From: an uncultured Naasia sp.
Lineage (GTDB): Bacteria; Actinomycetota; Actinomycetes; Actinomycetales; Microbacteriaceae
DNA length: 64,000 nucleotides
Assembly: GCA_913778905.1 (NCBI GenBank)
Contig: CAJYYA010000009.1
Coordinates: 1 to 64,000, forward strand
Direction: 5' to 3'
Part shown: positions 33,944 through 42,116 of the stretch, in pieces
Position numbering within the stretch: position 1 is the first letter of the stretch
Layout: the number at the start of each line of letters is the position of its first letter
Position numbers and translations under genes: made by a program
Notes under the pieces: generated by a model
Told to the model about the DNA's origin: nothing
The model's input: the letters and a program-made list of their open reading frames with translations, nothing else
The model's database searches: none

Positions 33944-34789
33944 TCAGGGCTGGGCGGTGACGAAGTCGATCAGCTGCTCGACGCGACCGAGGAGCTCGGG
34001 CTCGAGGTCGGTCCAGCTGTCGACCCGGGACAGGATCCGCTGCCACGCGCGGGCGATGTCGGCCTGATCTTCGTGCGGCCAGCGGAGCGCCTCGCAGATG
34101 CCGTGCTTCCACTCGGTGCCGCGCGGGATGACCGGCCATGCCGCGAGACCCAGCCGCGCGGGCTTCACCGATTGCCAGATGTCGATATACGGGTGCCCCA
34201 CCACCAGGACGTGCTTCCCGTAAGGGCCCGCGGCGACCTTCTGCGCGATGCGGCTCTCTTTCGAGCCCGTCACCAGGTGGTCGACGAGCACCCCCACGCG
34301 TCGATCGTTTCGCGGTTCGAACTCCGCGAGCAGCTGCTCGAGGTGGTCGACGCCCTCGATGTACTCGACGACGACGCCCTCGATGCGCAGGTCGTGACCC
34401 CACACCTTCTCGACGAGTTCGGCGTCGTGGCGGCCTTCGACGAAGATGCGGCTGGCGCGAGCGACGCGAGCCCTCGCATCCGTGACGGCTATCGATCCGG
34501 ATGCGCTGATGAGCTTGCCGCCGCGCGCCTGGACCTTGGCGGGGGCTTTCAGGACGACGGGTCGTCCGTCGATGAGGAAGCCGCCGCCGAGCGGGAAGAG
34601 GCGGACCTTCCCGCGCCGGTCCTCGAGACGCACCATGCGTCCCTCGGTACCGACGACCGCACCGCAGTAGCCGTCGGAGGCGAGTTCCACGACCAGGTCG
34701 TTCGCCGCCTCGACGATCGCGGGGGCGACCGTCTTCTTGCGCTTCCAGTCACCGCTGAGGACGTCGCTGCCGTACCGATCGAATTCCAC
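33944..34789 (-). CDS. DUF3097 family protein
   Basis: A 281-residue protein from GTG 34789: DRYGSDVLSGDWKRKKTVAPAI, GFCGAVV-like GYCGAVVGTEGRMVRLEDRRGKVRLFPLGGGFLIDGRPV, then IFVEGRHDAELVEKVWGHDLRIEGVVVEYIEGVDHL and VGVLVDHLVTGSKESRI. The latter half looks like a TOPRIM-type fold with acidic residues (EGRHD, DHL). Widespread in actinobacteria, role unknown. A longer reading to 35119 is Arg-rich and lacks family similarity. Confidence 0.85.
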   Translation of the reverse strand: MEFDRYGSDVLSGDWKRKKTVAPAIVEAANDLVVELASDGYCGAVVGTEGRMVRLEDRRGKVRLFPLGGGFLIDGRPVVLKAPAKVQARGGKLISASGSIAVTDARARVARASRIFVEGRHDAELVEKVWGHDLRIEGVVVEYIEGVDHLEQLLAEFEPRNDRRVGVLVDHLVTGSKESRIAQKVAAGPYGKHVLVVGHPYIDIWQSVKPARLGLAAWPVIPRGTEWKHGICEALRWPHEDQADIARAWQRILSRVDSWTDLEPELLGRVEQLIDFVTAQP

Positions 34790-34857
34790 CTGCGACAGCG
34801 TAGGCGGCGGATGCGGGCACGCCCGGGTCGCCCGGGGCGTGTCCGCTCCTCCCCTGC

Positions 34858-35658
34858 TCAGCCGGCGGTCGGCGCCGTCGGGCGAGCGAAATGCCGGGTC
34901 AGGAGCATCCGCTCGCTGATCCCCCACGCCGCGGAGACGGCCATGAAGATCCCGGCGGCGAAAGGAACCACCACGAACCCGATCAGGGTTCCGTAGGACA
35001 GGAAACCGAACCAGGCCGGGAGCTGCGGAACGGATCGCACCGTTTGCGGGCTCGCGGCGCCTTTCACCGGCCCAGCAGGCTGCGCCGCGGCGAGCGCCGC
35101 CTGCTGCTTCGCACCCCACCGACGACTCACCTCCGCCACGACGACGAGAGCAGCGAGCCCGGCGAGCAGCACGCCGAGCTGCGTCGGCGTGAGCCCTCCC
35201 CCGACGAGCGACAGCAGGGACCTGCCGAGAGGCACATCGACGAGCGAGGCCGCGAGGAGCCCATTCGCGTGCCCGGCGATCGACGGATGGGTGAAGACCG
35301 CATAGACGATGCCGACGACGGGCAGCTGGGCGAGAAGCGGAACGAAGCCGCCGAACGGGGATACGCGTTCGCGCCGCATGAGTTCCCCCGTCTCCCGGGC
35401 CAGCCGCTCGGGGTTCTTGGCATGGCGGGCACGCAACGCCCGCAGCTGCGGACCGATCCGGCGCATGGCGGCCGCGGATCGGGCTGCGATCACACCGAGC
35501 GGAAGGAGAGCGACCCGCACCGCGACGGTGACGAGGACGATGGCGAATGCGGCGGAGGAGCCGCCCGCGAAGGGCGTGAGCCAGGTCGAGAGCGTCTCGA
35601 CGGCGGAATAGGCGGTTTCGAGAGCGAGGGCGAACGGAGGGAAGGCGAAGGGGTCCAC
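34858..35658 (-). CDS. YidC/Oxa1-family membrane insertase paralogue
   Basis: A 266-residue polytopic protein: LETAYSAVETLSTWLTPF, helix TVAVRVALLPLGVIAARSAAAMRRIGPQLRALRARHAKNPERLARETGELMRRERVSPFGGFVPLLAQLPV, which contains the hydrophilic-groove arginine (VAVRVAL) and the coiled C1 loop, then further helices. It is shorter than the main YidC and is not next to rpmA/rnpA-type genes, so it is a second, specialised copy. A DUF6412 gene precedes it by 87 bp on the same strand. Confidence 0.85.
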   Translation of the reverse strand: MDPFAFPPFALALETAYSAVETLSTWLTPFAGGSSAAFAIVLVTVAVRVALLPLGVIAARSAAAMRRIGPQLRALRARHAKNPERLARETGELMRRERVSPFGGFVPLLAQLPVVGIVYAVFTHPSIAGHANGLLAASLVDVPLGRSLLSLVGGGLTPTQLGVLLAGLAALVVVAEVSRRWGAKQQAALAAAQPAGPVKGAASPQTVRSVPQLPAWFGFLSYGTLIGFVVVPFAAGIFMAVSAAWGISERMLLTRHFARPTAPTAG

Positions 35659-35745
35659 GAAGGGGTCCAGTCTGTGAGGGAGGGTCGAGGGATGCGTCAG
35701 CGGCCTCGACCCCTCTCTGTCACCTGAGACAGGCGGCGAAGCGGG

Positions 35746-36036
35746 TCAGGCCGCGCGCATCGACCCCGGAGCTCGCGGCAAACGCCTTCCCGGCGCGTCG
35801 GGCCGAGCCCAGTCCGGACGAACGGATCGAGGTGCGCGGATACCGTCCACCGAGGGGCTCACGACGACCGACGGTGCGAGACCGGCCGACAGAACGGCGA
35901 CGACGGCGATCGTCAGCGCGACGGCGGCCAGGGCGGCGACGGCGGTGACCATGCCGAGGACGCCGAGATCCGGCAGGACGACCGTCTGCAGGAAGCGCAG
36001 CGCGGCGATCACCACGTCTGGGCCCCCGGTCTGCAT
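35746..36036 (-). CDS. DUF6412-like small membrane protein
   Basis: A 96-residue protein from ATG 36036 with one long hydrophobic segment (VTAVAALAAVALTIAVVAVLSAGLAPSVVV) and a basic Arg/Pro-rich tail (APRSVRPDWARPDAPGRRLPRAPG). Pairing with a YidC paralogue suggests DUF6412, and it may be a client or partner of that insertase, as inference. Confidence 0.65.
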   Translation of the reverse strand: MQTGGPDVVIAALRFLQTVVLPDLGVLGMVTAVAALAAVALTIAVVAVLSAGLAPSVVVSPSVDGIRAPRSVRPDWARPDAPGRRLPRAPGSMRAA

Positions 36037-36209
36037 ACCCCCAGTGTGCCCCACAGCTGCCGGATGCGACAGCCCGAGCCCGCTCGAACCGAGGGAGGCG
36101 CGCCTCCGGCGGGTGCGCCCCGCTCGTCCGGGCGTCTCCCACTGAGCGCCGAGGTGTTGCACGCCTCCCGTCCGGCTACCGGGAAGCAACGCCGCATACG
36201 TTCACAGGC

Positions 36210-36458
36210 ATGAGCGAAAACGAGAAGTCGATCGACGAGAAGGACGTGACGTACTCCCCGGCCAGCGAGAGCGAGACCGAGGTCAAGCAGAGCGAGAGCG
36301 TCCAGGCGAGCGAGACCGCGCAGGACTCCGACGTCGAAGACGAGAAGGTCCAGGTGCTTCCGGGGACCGGCGGTCCCGACGACGTCGGCGAGGTGCAGGT
36401 GAACCCCGAGGAGCTGAACCTCAACGGCGGCGAGTTCCCGGGCCACCCGAAGGACTGA
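36210..36458 (+). CDS. Small acidic hypothetical protein
   Basis: An 82-residue very acidic, probably disordered protein (MSENEKSIDEKDVTYSPASESETEVKQSES...) ending LNLNGGEFPGHPKD. It contains no aromatic core and resembles no recognised family. The open frame and ATG are clear, and codons keep the genome's GC bias at third positions. Confidence 0.6.
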   Translation: MSENEKSIDEKDVTYSPASESETEVKQSESVQASETAQDSDVEDEKVQVLPGTGGPDDVGEVQVNPEELNLNGGEFPGHPKD

Positions 36459-36480
36459 CCGCTTCGACCCGCGGCCCGTC

Positions 36481-36640
36481 CGTTGGGCGAAGCGAGATGA
36501 AGGAACCAGAACCACGCTGGACGGCCTTCATTTCGCTCCGCTCAATGGGCGGGCCGCTCCCGTTTCAAGCCAGCCACGCTGGACGGCCTTCATTTCGCTC
36601 CGCTCGATGGGCGGGTCGTCGCCCGTTGAGCGGGGCGAAC
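36481..36640. repeat. REP-like repeats, family GCGCTCAATGGGC (copy C) with a 42-bp direct repeat
   Basis: Two near-identical 42-bp copies starting CCACGCTGGACGGCCTTCAT lie at 36512-36553 and 36574-36615. They differ by one base in CTC(A/G)ATGGGCGGG. Inverted partners occur at about 36481-36503 and 36618-36640. They fill the space between the acidic protein gene and the methyltransferase stop. Confidence 0.8.
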
Positions 36641-36654
36641 GCAGCACGTCGCGC

Positions 36655-38187
36655 TCAGCCGGCGGGGGCGGGCTCCCCGGGGAGGAGCATGGCGTCGTCG
36701 AGGAGGGAGCGGATCGCCGGCAGCAGTTCGGCGCGAAGCGCGGCCTCATCCGCGTCGAGCAGCTCCGACAGCGCAGACACGATGCGCCCGACGGACAGCT
36801 CTCCGTCACAGGCGCCGATGAAACCCGCGAGCGCCGTTCCCAGCGGGACCGTCCGCCCGAAACCCCCGCCCTGACGCAGGTCGATCGCCGCCGGGTGCTC
36901 GTCCCCCGGCCAGAAGTGCCGCTGCTCCGTGACGTCGGGGGCGACGGTGAGGTGAGCCTCCGACAGGGAGGTGTCGTCGAGGGAGGCCTGCCAGTCGTGA
37001 ATCGCGAGGCACGTCGCGAGATGTGCTCCCAACGACGCTGAGGCGTCGATGGGCGTCGTGACCGTCTCATATCGGGCGAGAGTCACCCGTCCCGGAACGG
37101 CGGGCAGCCGCAGGAGCAGGTAGCCGAACCCGACCGCCTCGACGCCGCGCTCGGCGAAGTCGTCGAGCCAGGCCGCGTGGAGGCGCTCGAAATCGGGTGT
37201 CCCGGGCTTGGTGCCGCCATCGCGGATCCACGTCTCCGCGTATGCGGACGGGTCGAGCCTCTCGCGCTCGATCACCCAGGCTTCCAGGCCCGCAGCGTCG
37301 ATCCACGATCGCACTCTGTCGAGCCCGTCGGCTCCGGCGCGATACTCCCAGTTCCCCAGCATCTGAGCGATGCCACCGGGACGAAGAACGTCGGGCAGGC
37401 CGGTGATGACCTGGCGGACGAGCGCGTCCCCGACGAGACCGGCGTCGCGGTACTCGTAGGAGGGAACCCCTTCGGTGCGCGGGGTCACGACGAATGGCGG
37501 GTTGGAGACGACCCGATCGAAACGTTCGCTCGGGAGCACGGGGTCGAACAGGCTGCCGAGGCGTGTCTCGACAGCCGCCTCGTTGAGCGCCGCAGTGAGC
37601 GTCGCCAGTTCGAGCGCTCGAGCGGAGATGTCCGTTGCGACCACCCGGTCGGCGTAGCGGGAGGCGTGCAGGGCCTGGATCCCCGACCCGGTCCCGAGAT
37701 CGAGCAGCGAATCCACACGGTCGGGCAGCTGCAGGCGGGCCAGGGTGAGCGACGCTCCGCCGACCCCGAGCACGTGATCCTCCCGGAGCGGCCCGGCCAC
37801 GGCCTGCTCGCCCAGATCGGACACCACCCACCAGTCGACCTCGCCGTTCGCATCGGCGAGCGAGTACGGGCTGAGATCCAGGCGCGCGCGCACGGTCCAC
37901 GGGGTGGTCGACTCGTCGATCTCGACGAGTCCGACGGCCGCCGCCCCGTCGGAGGTGGCTCGCGGCAGCGCCCGGTCCAGGTCGGCGACCGGTACGACGT
38001 CGTTCAACAGGAAGACTCGCGCCAGCGTGGCGAGCGCCTCCGTCCGATCGGTGAGGGCGCGTCGGGCGGGGAGCCGATGTCCGCGGGCCAGGGCCTCGTC
38101 CGCGGCCGTCCCCCACAGGGCCCGCAGCGACGCGACCGTGAAGCCGGCCTCCTGCAGGTCTTCACGGAGCGCGGCGATGGTGGTCAT
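36655..38187 (-). CDS. Class I SAM-dependent methyltransferase (HemK/RlmG-like, large form)
   Basis: A 510-residue protein: an N-terminal helical domain (about 1-100), a methyltransferase core with SAM motif DLGTGSG (163-169) and catalytic NPPF (229-232), and a C-terminal domain of about 150 residues. NPPY/F enzymes methylate an exocyclic nitrogen of glutamine, adenine or guanine. The large actinobacterial form is uncharacterised as far as I know. It is divergent from the TMEM175 gene. Confidence 0.82.
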   Translation of the reverse strand: MTTIAALREDLQEAGFTVASLRALWGTAADEALARGHRLPARRALTDRTEALATLARVFLLNDVVPVADLDRALPRATSDGAAAVGLVEIDESTTPWTVRARLDLSPYSLADANGEVDWWVVSDLGEQAVAGPLREDHVLGVGGASLTLARLQLPDRVDSLLDLGTGSGIQALHASRYADRVVATDISARALELATLTAALNEAAVETRLGSLFDPVLPSERFDRVVSNPPFVVTPRTEGVPSYEYRDAGLVGDALVRQVITGLPDVLRPGGIAQMLGNWEYRAGADGLDRVRSWIDAAGLEAWVIERERLDPSAYAETWIRDGGTKPGTPDFERLHAAWLDDFAERGVEAVGFGYLLLRLPAVPGRVTLARYETVTTPIDASASLGAHLATCLAIHDWQASLDDTSLSEAHLTVAPDVTEQRHFWPGDEHPAAIDLRQGGGFGRTVPLGTALAGFIGACDGELSVGRIVSALSELLDADEAALRAELLPAIRSLLDDAMLLPGEPAPAG

Positions 38188-38265
38188 GGGAGGGGTTCCT
38201 TCAGCCTGGAGCAGCGACGGCGGGATGGATGCCGGAGGACGAGATCGTGTGGTCTCATGTCCATC

Positions 38266-38931
38266 ATGAGCGAGACCACGGACACCCGGGCGCCCCGACG
38301 CTACACGAGCGAACGCGGGCTAGATCGGCTCGTCTTCTTCACCGATGCGATCTCGGCGATCGCGATCACACTGCTGATCCTGCCGCTCGTCGATCTCGTC
38401 GCCGAGGTCGCCCCCGACTCGACACCGGGCTCGTTCCTCGGCGCGCACTCCCCCGAGCTGCTCAGCTTCGCACTGAGCTTCGCCGTGATCGCCCGCCTCT
38501 GGTATTCGCACCACCAGCTCTTCGAGCACATCGAGCGCTACGACACCCGCCTCGTCGTGCTCGACATCCTGTGGGCGTTCACGATCGTCCTGCTGCCTTT
38601 GCCGACCGCCATGATCAACCGGTTCGCGACGGAACCCCTCGTCATCGGCTTCTACATCGGCACCATGACGGTGAGCGCCCTGTCGCTCACCGCGATGACG
38701 CTCCTCGTTCGCGGCGACCGCCGTCTGCAGTCGACGGAGAACCCGCTCGGTTCCGACGCGTTGGGCGGGATATCGGCATCCGCGACCCTCTTCGTCGTCG
38801 CATTCCTCCTCGGTGTGCTCGTGCCCGGTATGAACTATTGGGCACTCCTCGTGCTGTTCTTCTCGGGCCTCCTCGGCACCGTCTACGCCCGCCTGCTCGA
38901 TCGTCGGGAAGCTCACCGGACCGGCGACTAA
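38266..38931 (+). CDS. TMEM175/DUF1211 family potassium channel-like protein
   Basis: A 221-residue protein with about six helices. The first has RLVFFTDAISAIAITLLILPLVD, matching the FSD signature of TMEM175 channels with Thr in place of Ser. An ATG at 38257 would add three residues. Bacterial homologues form tetrameric K+-permeable channels. It precedes the FBP-domain gene by 11 bp, suggesting an operon. Confidence 0.85.
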   Translation: MSETTDTRAPRRYTSERGLDRLVFFTDAISAIAITLLILPLVDLVAEVAPDSTPGSFLGAHSPELLSFALSFAVIARLWYSHHQLFEHIERYDTRLVVLDILWAFTIVLLPLPTAMINRFATEPLVIGFYIGTMTVSALSLTAMTLLVRGDRRLQSTENPLGSDALGGISASATLFVVAFLLGVLVPGMNYWALLVLFFSGLLGTVYARLLDRREAHRTGD

Positions 38932-38942
38932 CGTGGGGAGGG

Positions 38943-39434
38943 ATGCAGCCCTTGAACGAGTCGGAAATCCGCTCCTCCTTCGTCAACGCGACCGCCGGCG
39001 AGGCCAAGCGGATGACGCTCCCCGGCCTGCACGAGATGCTCTGGGAGCAGCGCGAGTACCTCGGTTGGCGTGATTCGAAGGCCCCGAACCGGGCGTATAT
39101 CGTGCAGTGGCGCGATGCGAAGCCGGTCGGCCTGCTGCTCAACGCGGCTGAGACCCCGATGAAGTCGGGGTTCGCCGCCATGTGCTCGCTGTGCAGCACC
39201 CAGCAGCCGGCCAATCAGGTGTCCCTGTTCTCCGCGCCGCGTGCGGGGGCATCCGGGCGCGACGGCAACACGGTCGGCACCTACATCTGCGCCGACCTCG
39301 CCTGCTCCCTCACCATCCGGATCGCGCCCCCGCGTTACGACATGCAGCCCGATCCCGAGGAGATCGTCGAGCGACGGATTCAGACCCTGGAGACGCGTCT
39401 CGCCGGTTTCACGTCCACGGTGCTGGGCGTCTGA
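38943..39434 (+). CDS. FBP-domain protein with treble-clef zinc finger (FusB-like)
   Basis: A 163-residue protein: helical N-terminus and a C-terminal zinc domain with Cys81-x2-Cys84 (CSLC) and Cys116-x4-Cys121 (ICADLAC). This arrangement is that of the EF-G-binding protein FBP/FusB, which rescues stalled EF-G on the ribosome and can give fusidic acid tolerance. GGGGAGGG precedes the ATG. Confidence 0.88.
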   Translation: MQPLNESEIRSSFVNATAGEAKRMTLPGLHEMLWEQREYLGWRDSKAPNRAYIVQWRDAKPVGLLLNAAETPMKSGFAAMCSLCSTQQPANQVSLFSAPRAGASGRDGNTVGTYICADLACSLTIRIAPPRYDMQPDPEEIVERRIQTLETRLAGFTSTVLGV

Positions 39435-39447
39435 CCCACCTCACGCA

Positions 39448-39906
39448 CTAGGCGCGACCGCGGGTCTCGCTGCGTGCACCACCCTCGGCGAGGAAGGCCA
39501 GCCGCCGCAGGCTCTCCCGATTGCGCAGTGTCAGACCGATGGCACGCACGAACTTCGGCACGAGTCGGCCGGGCCCCTCGACGGCGTCCTCCCAGATGCG
39601 CACCACGCACCCGCTGCCGCGAGGTTTGACCTCCATCTTGATGAGCGCCTCACCGATCGGCCATCCGTGCGCATTCATCGTGAGCCCGTGCGGCGGATCC
39701 CACTCGTACATCTCCGTCTTGTCGTTGATGAACACCGGCCAGCTGCCGAAGGAGTGGTGCAGACGGGAGCCGGGTCGGGGCCACGCCTCGTCGACGTCCC
39801 GCATGCGCGCGGCTCCGACGACCCAGTTCGCGAACAGCCAGCCGTCCTCGAGGATCGCGAAGACGGCTTCGGGTGGCGCGTCGATGTAGCGGACGACCAG
39901 GGACAT
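39448..39906 (-). CDS. SRPBCC family protein
   Basis: A 152-residue START-like ligand-binding fold: MSLVVRYIDAPPEAVFAILEDGWLFANWVVGAARMRDVD, then HSFGSWPVFINDKTEM and KPRGSGCVVRIWEDAVEGPGRLVP. It follows the FAD oxidoreductase gene by three bases. The pair recurs in actinobacteria, perhaps as a lipid or carotenoid-like modification unit, which is inference. Confidence 0.85.
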   Translation of the reverse strand: MSLVVRYIDAPPEAVFAILEDGWLFANWVVGAARMRDVDEAWPRPGSRLHHSFGSWPVFINDKTEMYEWDPPHGLTMNAHGWPIGEALIKMEVKPRGSGCVVRIWEDAVEGPGRLVPKFVRAIGLTLRNRESLRRLAFLAEGGARSETRGRA

Positions 39907-39909
39907 GGA

Positions 39910-41388
39910 TCACATTCCTTTCGTCGCGGTGCGTGGGCCGCTCGGCGCGAGCGACGGTGGGGTGCGCACGCCGAACTCGTCGCGGAGCGCGGTGACGGCG
40001 GCGTTCCAGCCGGCCATGCCGTGCACTCCGGGGCCGGGCGCCGCTGAGGAGGACGCCAGATAGACGCCCTTCGCCGCGGTGCGCCACGGGGTGACCGACA
40101 GAGTGGGACGCGCGACGAGGCGTGTGAACGACCCCTCCCCCGCCGCGATGTCGCCGCCCACGTAGTTGGGGTTGTAAGCCTCGAGCTGACGCGTGGTGCG
40201 GCTCGTGCTCGCGACGATGGTGTCGCGGAAGCCCGGCGCGAAGCGTTCGATCTGACGGATGACGTCTTCGGTCCGGTCAACGGTGGACCCGGCGGGCACG
40301 TGGGTGTACGTCCACAGCACGTGTTTGCCCCGGGGCGCACGCGATGGGTCGAAGAGCGTCGGTTGCGCGGCCAGCACGTAGGGGCTGCGGGGCAGCCGAC
40401 CCGCAGCCACCTCCCTCTCCCCGTAGGCGACCTCGCCACGGCTGCCGCCGATGTGGAGCGTGCCCGCCTCGAGTAGGCGCGAGTCGGTCCAGGGCACCGG
40501 CTCGGACAGGGCGAAGTGGTGTGTCGAGGCCCCGTTCCCGAACCGGAAGCGATCGATCTTCGCGGCATAGGAGTCTGGCATCCGCTCCCCCGCGATGCGG
40601 ACCATGTCGCGCGCGTTGGTGTCGAACAGGACGACACGTGAGGCGGGCAGGTCGCGGATGTCGGCGACGGTCACGCCGGTGCGGATCCGTCCTCCGTGCG
40701 CCTCGAGGTCGTCGATCAGCGCGCCGATGATGCTCCGACTGCCCCCGATCGGGATGGGCCATCCGGCTGCGTGGCCGTGCATCGCGAGCGCCAGACCGGC
40801 CGCAGCGGAGCCGAGGGTCGGCATGGGTTGCACCGCGTGCGCCATCACGCCGCTCAGCAGAGCGGGTGCCGCGTCTTCACGCCATCGGGCGTTCCACAGC
40901 ACGCTGCCCTGCTCGAGGGCGCGGAACCCCAGACGCATCAGCGCGATCGGATGCTGGACCCCGCGCGGCAGGGCTGTGCCCGACAACTCGGCGACGGCGT
41001 CGCGATCGCGCACCAACGGGGCGAAGAGACTCCGCCAGGCGGAGCCGTCGGCCCCCAGGTCGTCCACGGTGCGCTCGATGTCGCGATAGGCGAGCGCTGC
41101 GGCTCCGCGATCGAGGGGGTGCCCGTAGGAGATGGGCGGCGTGACGAGATCGATGCGGTCCGCGAGACGGAACTCGCGGAAGAACGGCGACGCCACCGCC
41201 ATCGGATGAACGGCCGAGCAGAGGTCGTGCAGGAAGCCCGGTTCCGTCAGCTCCCCCGTGCGGGCACCACCGCCCGGGGTGTCGGCCTGCTCGAAGACCT
41301 CGACGGACAACCCGGCCCGGGCGAGCGTCACCGCGGCGGCCAGCCCGTTCGGTCCCGATCCGATGACGACTGCGTCGAGCGCGCTCAT
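39910..41388 (-). CDS. FAD-dependent oxidoreductase, phytoene desaturase/PYROXD2-like
   Basis: A 492-residue flavoprotein. It opens with the FAD motif DAVVIGSGPNGLAAAVTLARAGLSVEVFEQADTPGGGART and has a C-terminal GVYLASSSAAPGPGVHGMAGWNAAVTAL. Such proteins are related to carotenoid desaturases and amine oxidases. There are no carotenoid biosynthesis genes nearby, so the substrate is open. Confidence 0.87.
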   Translation of the reverse strand: MSALDAVVIGSGPNGLAAAVTLARAGLSVEVFEQADTPGGGARTGELTEPGFLHDLCSAVHPMAVASPFFREFRLADRIDLVTPPISYGHPLDRGAAALAYRDIERTVDDLGADGSAWRSLFAPLVRDRDAVAELSGTALPRGVQHPIALMRLGFRALEQGSVLWNARWREDAAPALLSGVMAHAVQPMPTLGSAAAGLALAMHGHAAGWPIPIGGSRSIIGALIDDLEAHGGRIRTGVTVADIRDLPASRVVLFDTNARDMVRIAGERMPDSYAAKIDRFRFGNGASTHHFALSEPVPWTDSRLLEAGTLHIGGSRGEVAYGEREVAAGRLPRSPYVLAAQPTLFDPSRAPRGKHVLWTYTHVPAGSTVDRTEDVIRQIERFAPGFRDTIVASTSRTTRQLEAYNPNYVGGDIAAGEGSFTRLVARPTLSVTPWRTAAKGVYLASSSAAPGPGVHGMAGWNAAVTALRDEFGVRTPPSLAPSGPRTATKGM

Positions 41389-41444
41389 CCTCCGAGTCTG
41401 ACAGGCCGGCTCGGAGCTTCCTGAGAGGCGCGCGTCGGCGTCCC

Positions 41445-41536
41445 CCTCGCCCTCAGCAGGAGGAACAGCGTCTCAGCAGAAGGAATCAGGCGGATTCGTC
41501 CTGCTGAGATGTCGGAGTTCCTGCTGAGCGCGAGGG
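41445..41536. repeat. CTCAGCAGGA inverted repeat, copy 1
   Basis: An imperfect palindrome of about 90 bp with arms of about 43 bases, each arm holding two CTCAGCAG(G/A) boxes about 21 bp apart. It lies downstream of the VOC gene (whose stop is at 41561), in the same orientation as copy 2 at 42024. Confidence 0.75.
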
Positions 41537-41560
41537 CAGCGGCGGAGCGGCGCAGAACGG

Positions 41561-41947
41561 TCAGGTCGTCCGGTTCGCCTGGATGACCGACAGCACATTG
41601 CCCGCCGGGTCCCGGAACCAGGCGATGGTCGGCCCCCACCCGCGGACGATGCCCCGCTCATCCATGGGCATCCGCACATCGTCGTAGATCTTGGTCACGA
41701 CGCCCCTGGCGTTGAGTTCGGTGACCGCGGTGTCGACGTCGTCGACCGGGAAGTTCAGGACCGTGAAGGTGGCTGCCACGTGGTCGTCTTTCGGATAGAC
41801 GAACACCTGCCCGCCATTCGCGAAGGTGATGCGAAAGCCGCCCATCTCGGCAACTGCGTCGAGGCCCAGCACGTCACGGTAGAAGTCGAGGCACTCCTCG
41901 ATCCGGTCGGCGGAGAAGCCGCTGAAGGCGGGTACGGACGCGAACAT
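41561..41947 (-). CDS. VOC (glyoxalase/bleomycin-resistance fold) family protein
   Basis: A 128-residue single-module VOC protein: ASVPAFSGFSADRIEECLDFYRDVLGLDAV, then VFVYPKDDHVAATFTVLNFPVDDVDTAVTELNARGV and WFRDPAGNVLSVIQ. It begins MFASVPAFSGFS with no metal-ligand His at the usual first position, so enzymatic activity is uncertain. It is flanked on both sides by copies of the same inverted repeat. Confidence 0.85.
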   Translation of the reverse strand: MFASVPAFSGFSADRIEECLDFYRDVLGLDAVAEMGGFRITFANGGQVFVYPKDDHVAATFTVLNFPVDDVDTAVTELNARGVVTKIYDDVRMPMDERGIVRGWGPTIAWFRDPAGNVLSVIQANRTT

Positions 41948-42023
41948 GTGGATGACCTCCTCGGCTCCGTCGGACGACGGTGACCGTCACGCTAGTCCTC
42001 CCGTCGCCCCTCGACCGCCTTCC

Positions 42024-42110
42024 CGCACTCAGCAGGAACAACAGCGCCTCAGCAGGGACGATCCGGCGGATTCGTCCTGCTGAGGCGTCGTTGTTCCTGC
42101 TGAGCGCGAG
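42024..42110. repeat. CTCAGCAGGA inverted repeat, copy 2
   Basis: A near-perfect palindrome of about 87 bp with 40-base arms: GCACTCAGCAGGAACAACAG... and its complement ending ...CTGCTGAGCGC. It begins seven bases after the gatB stop on the transcribed strand and could terminate the gatCAB operon. Confidence 0.8.
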
Positions 42111-42116
42111 CGATGG

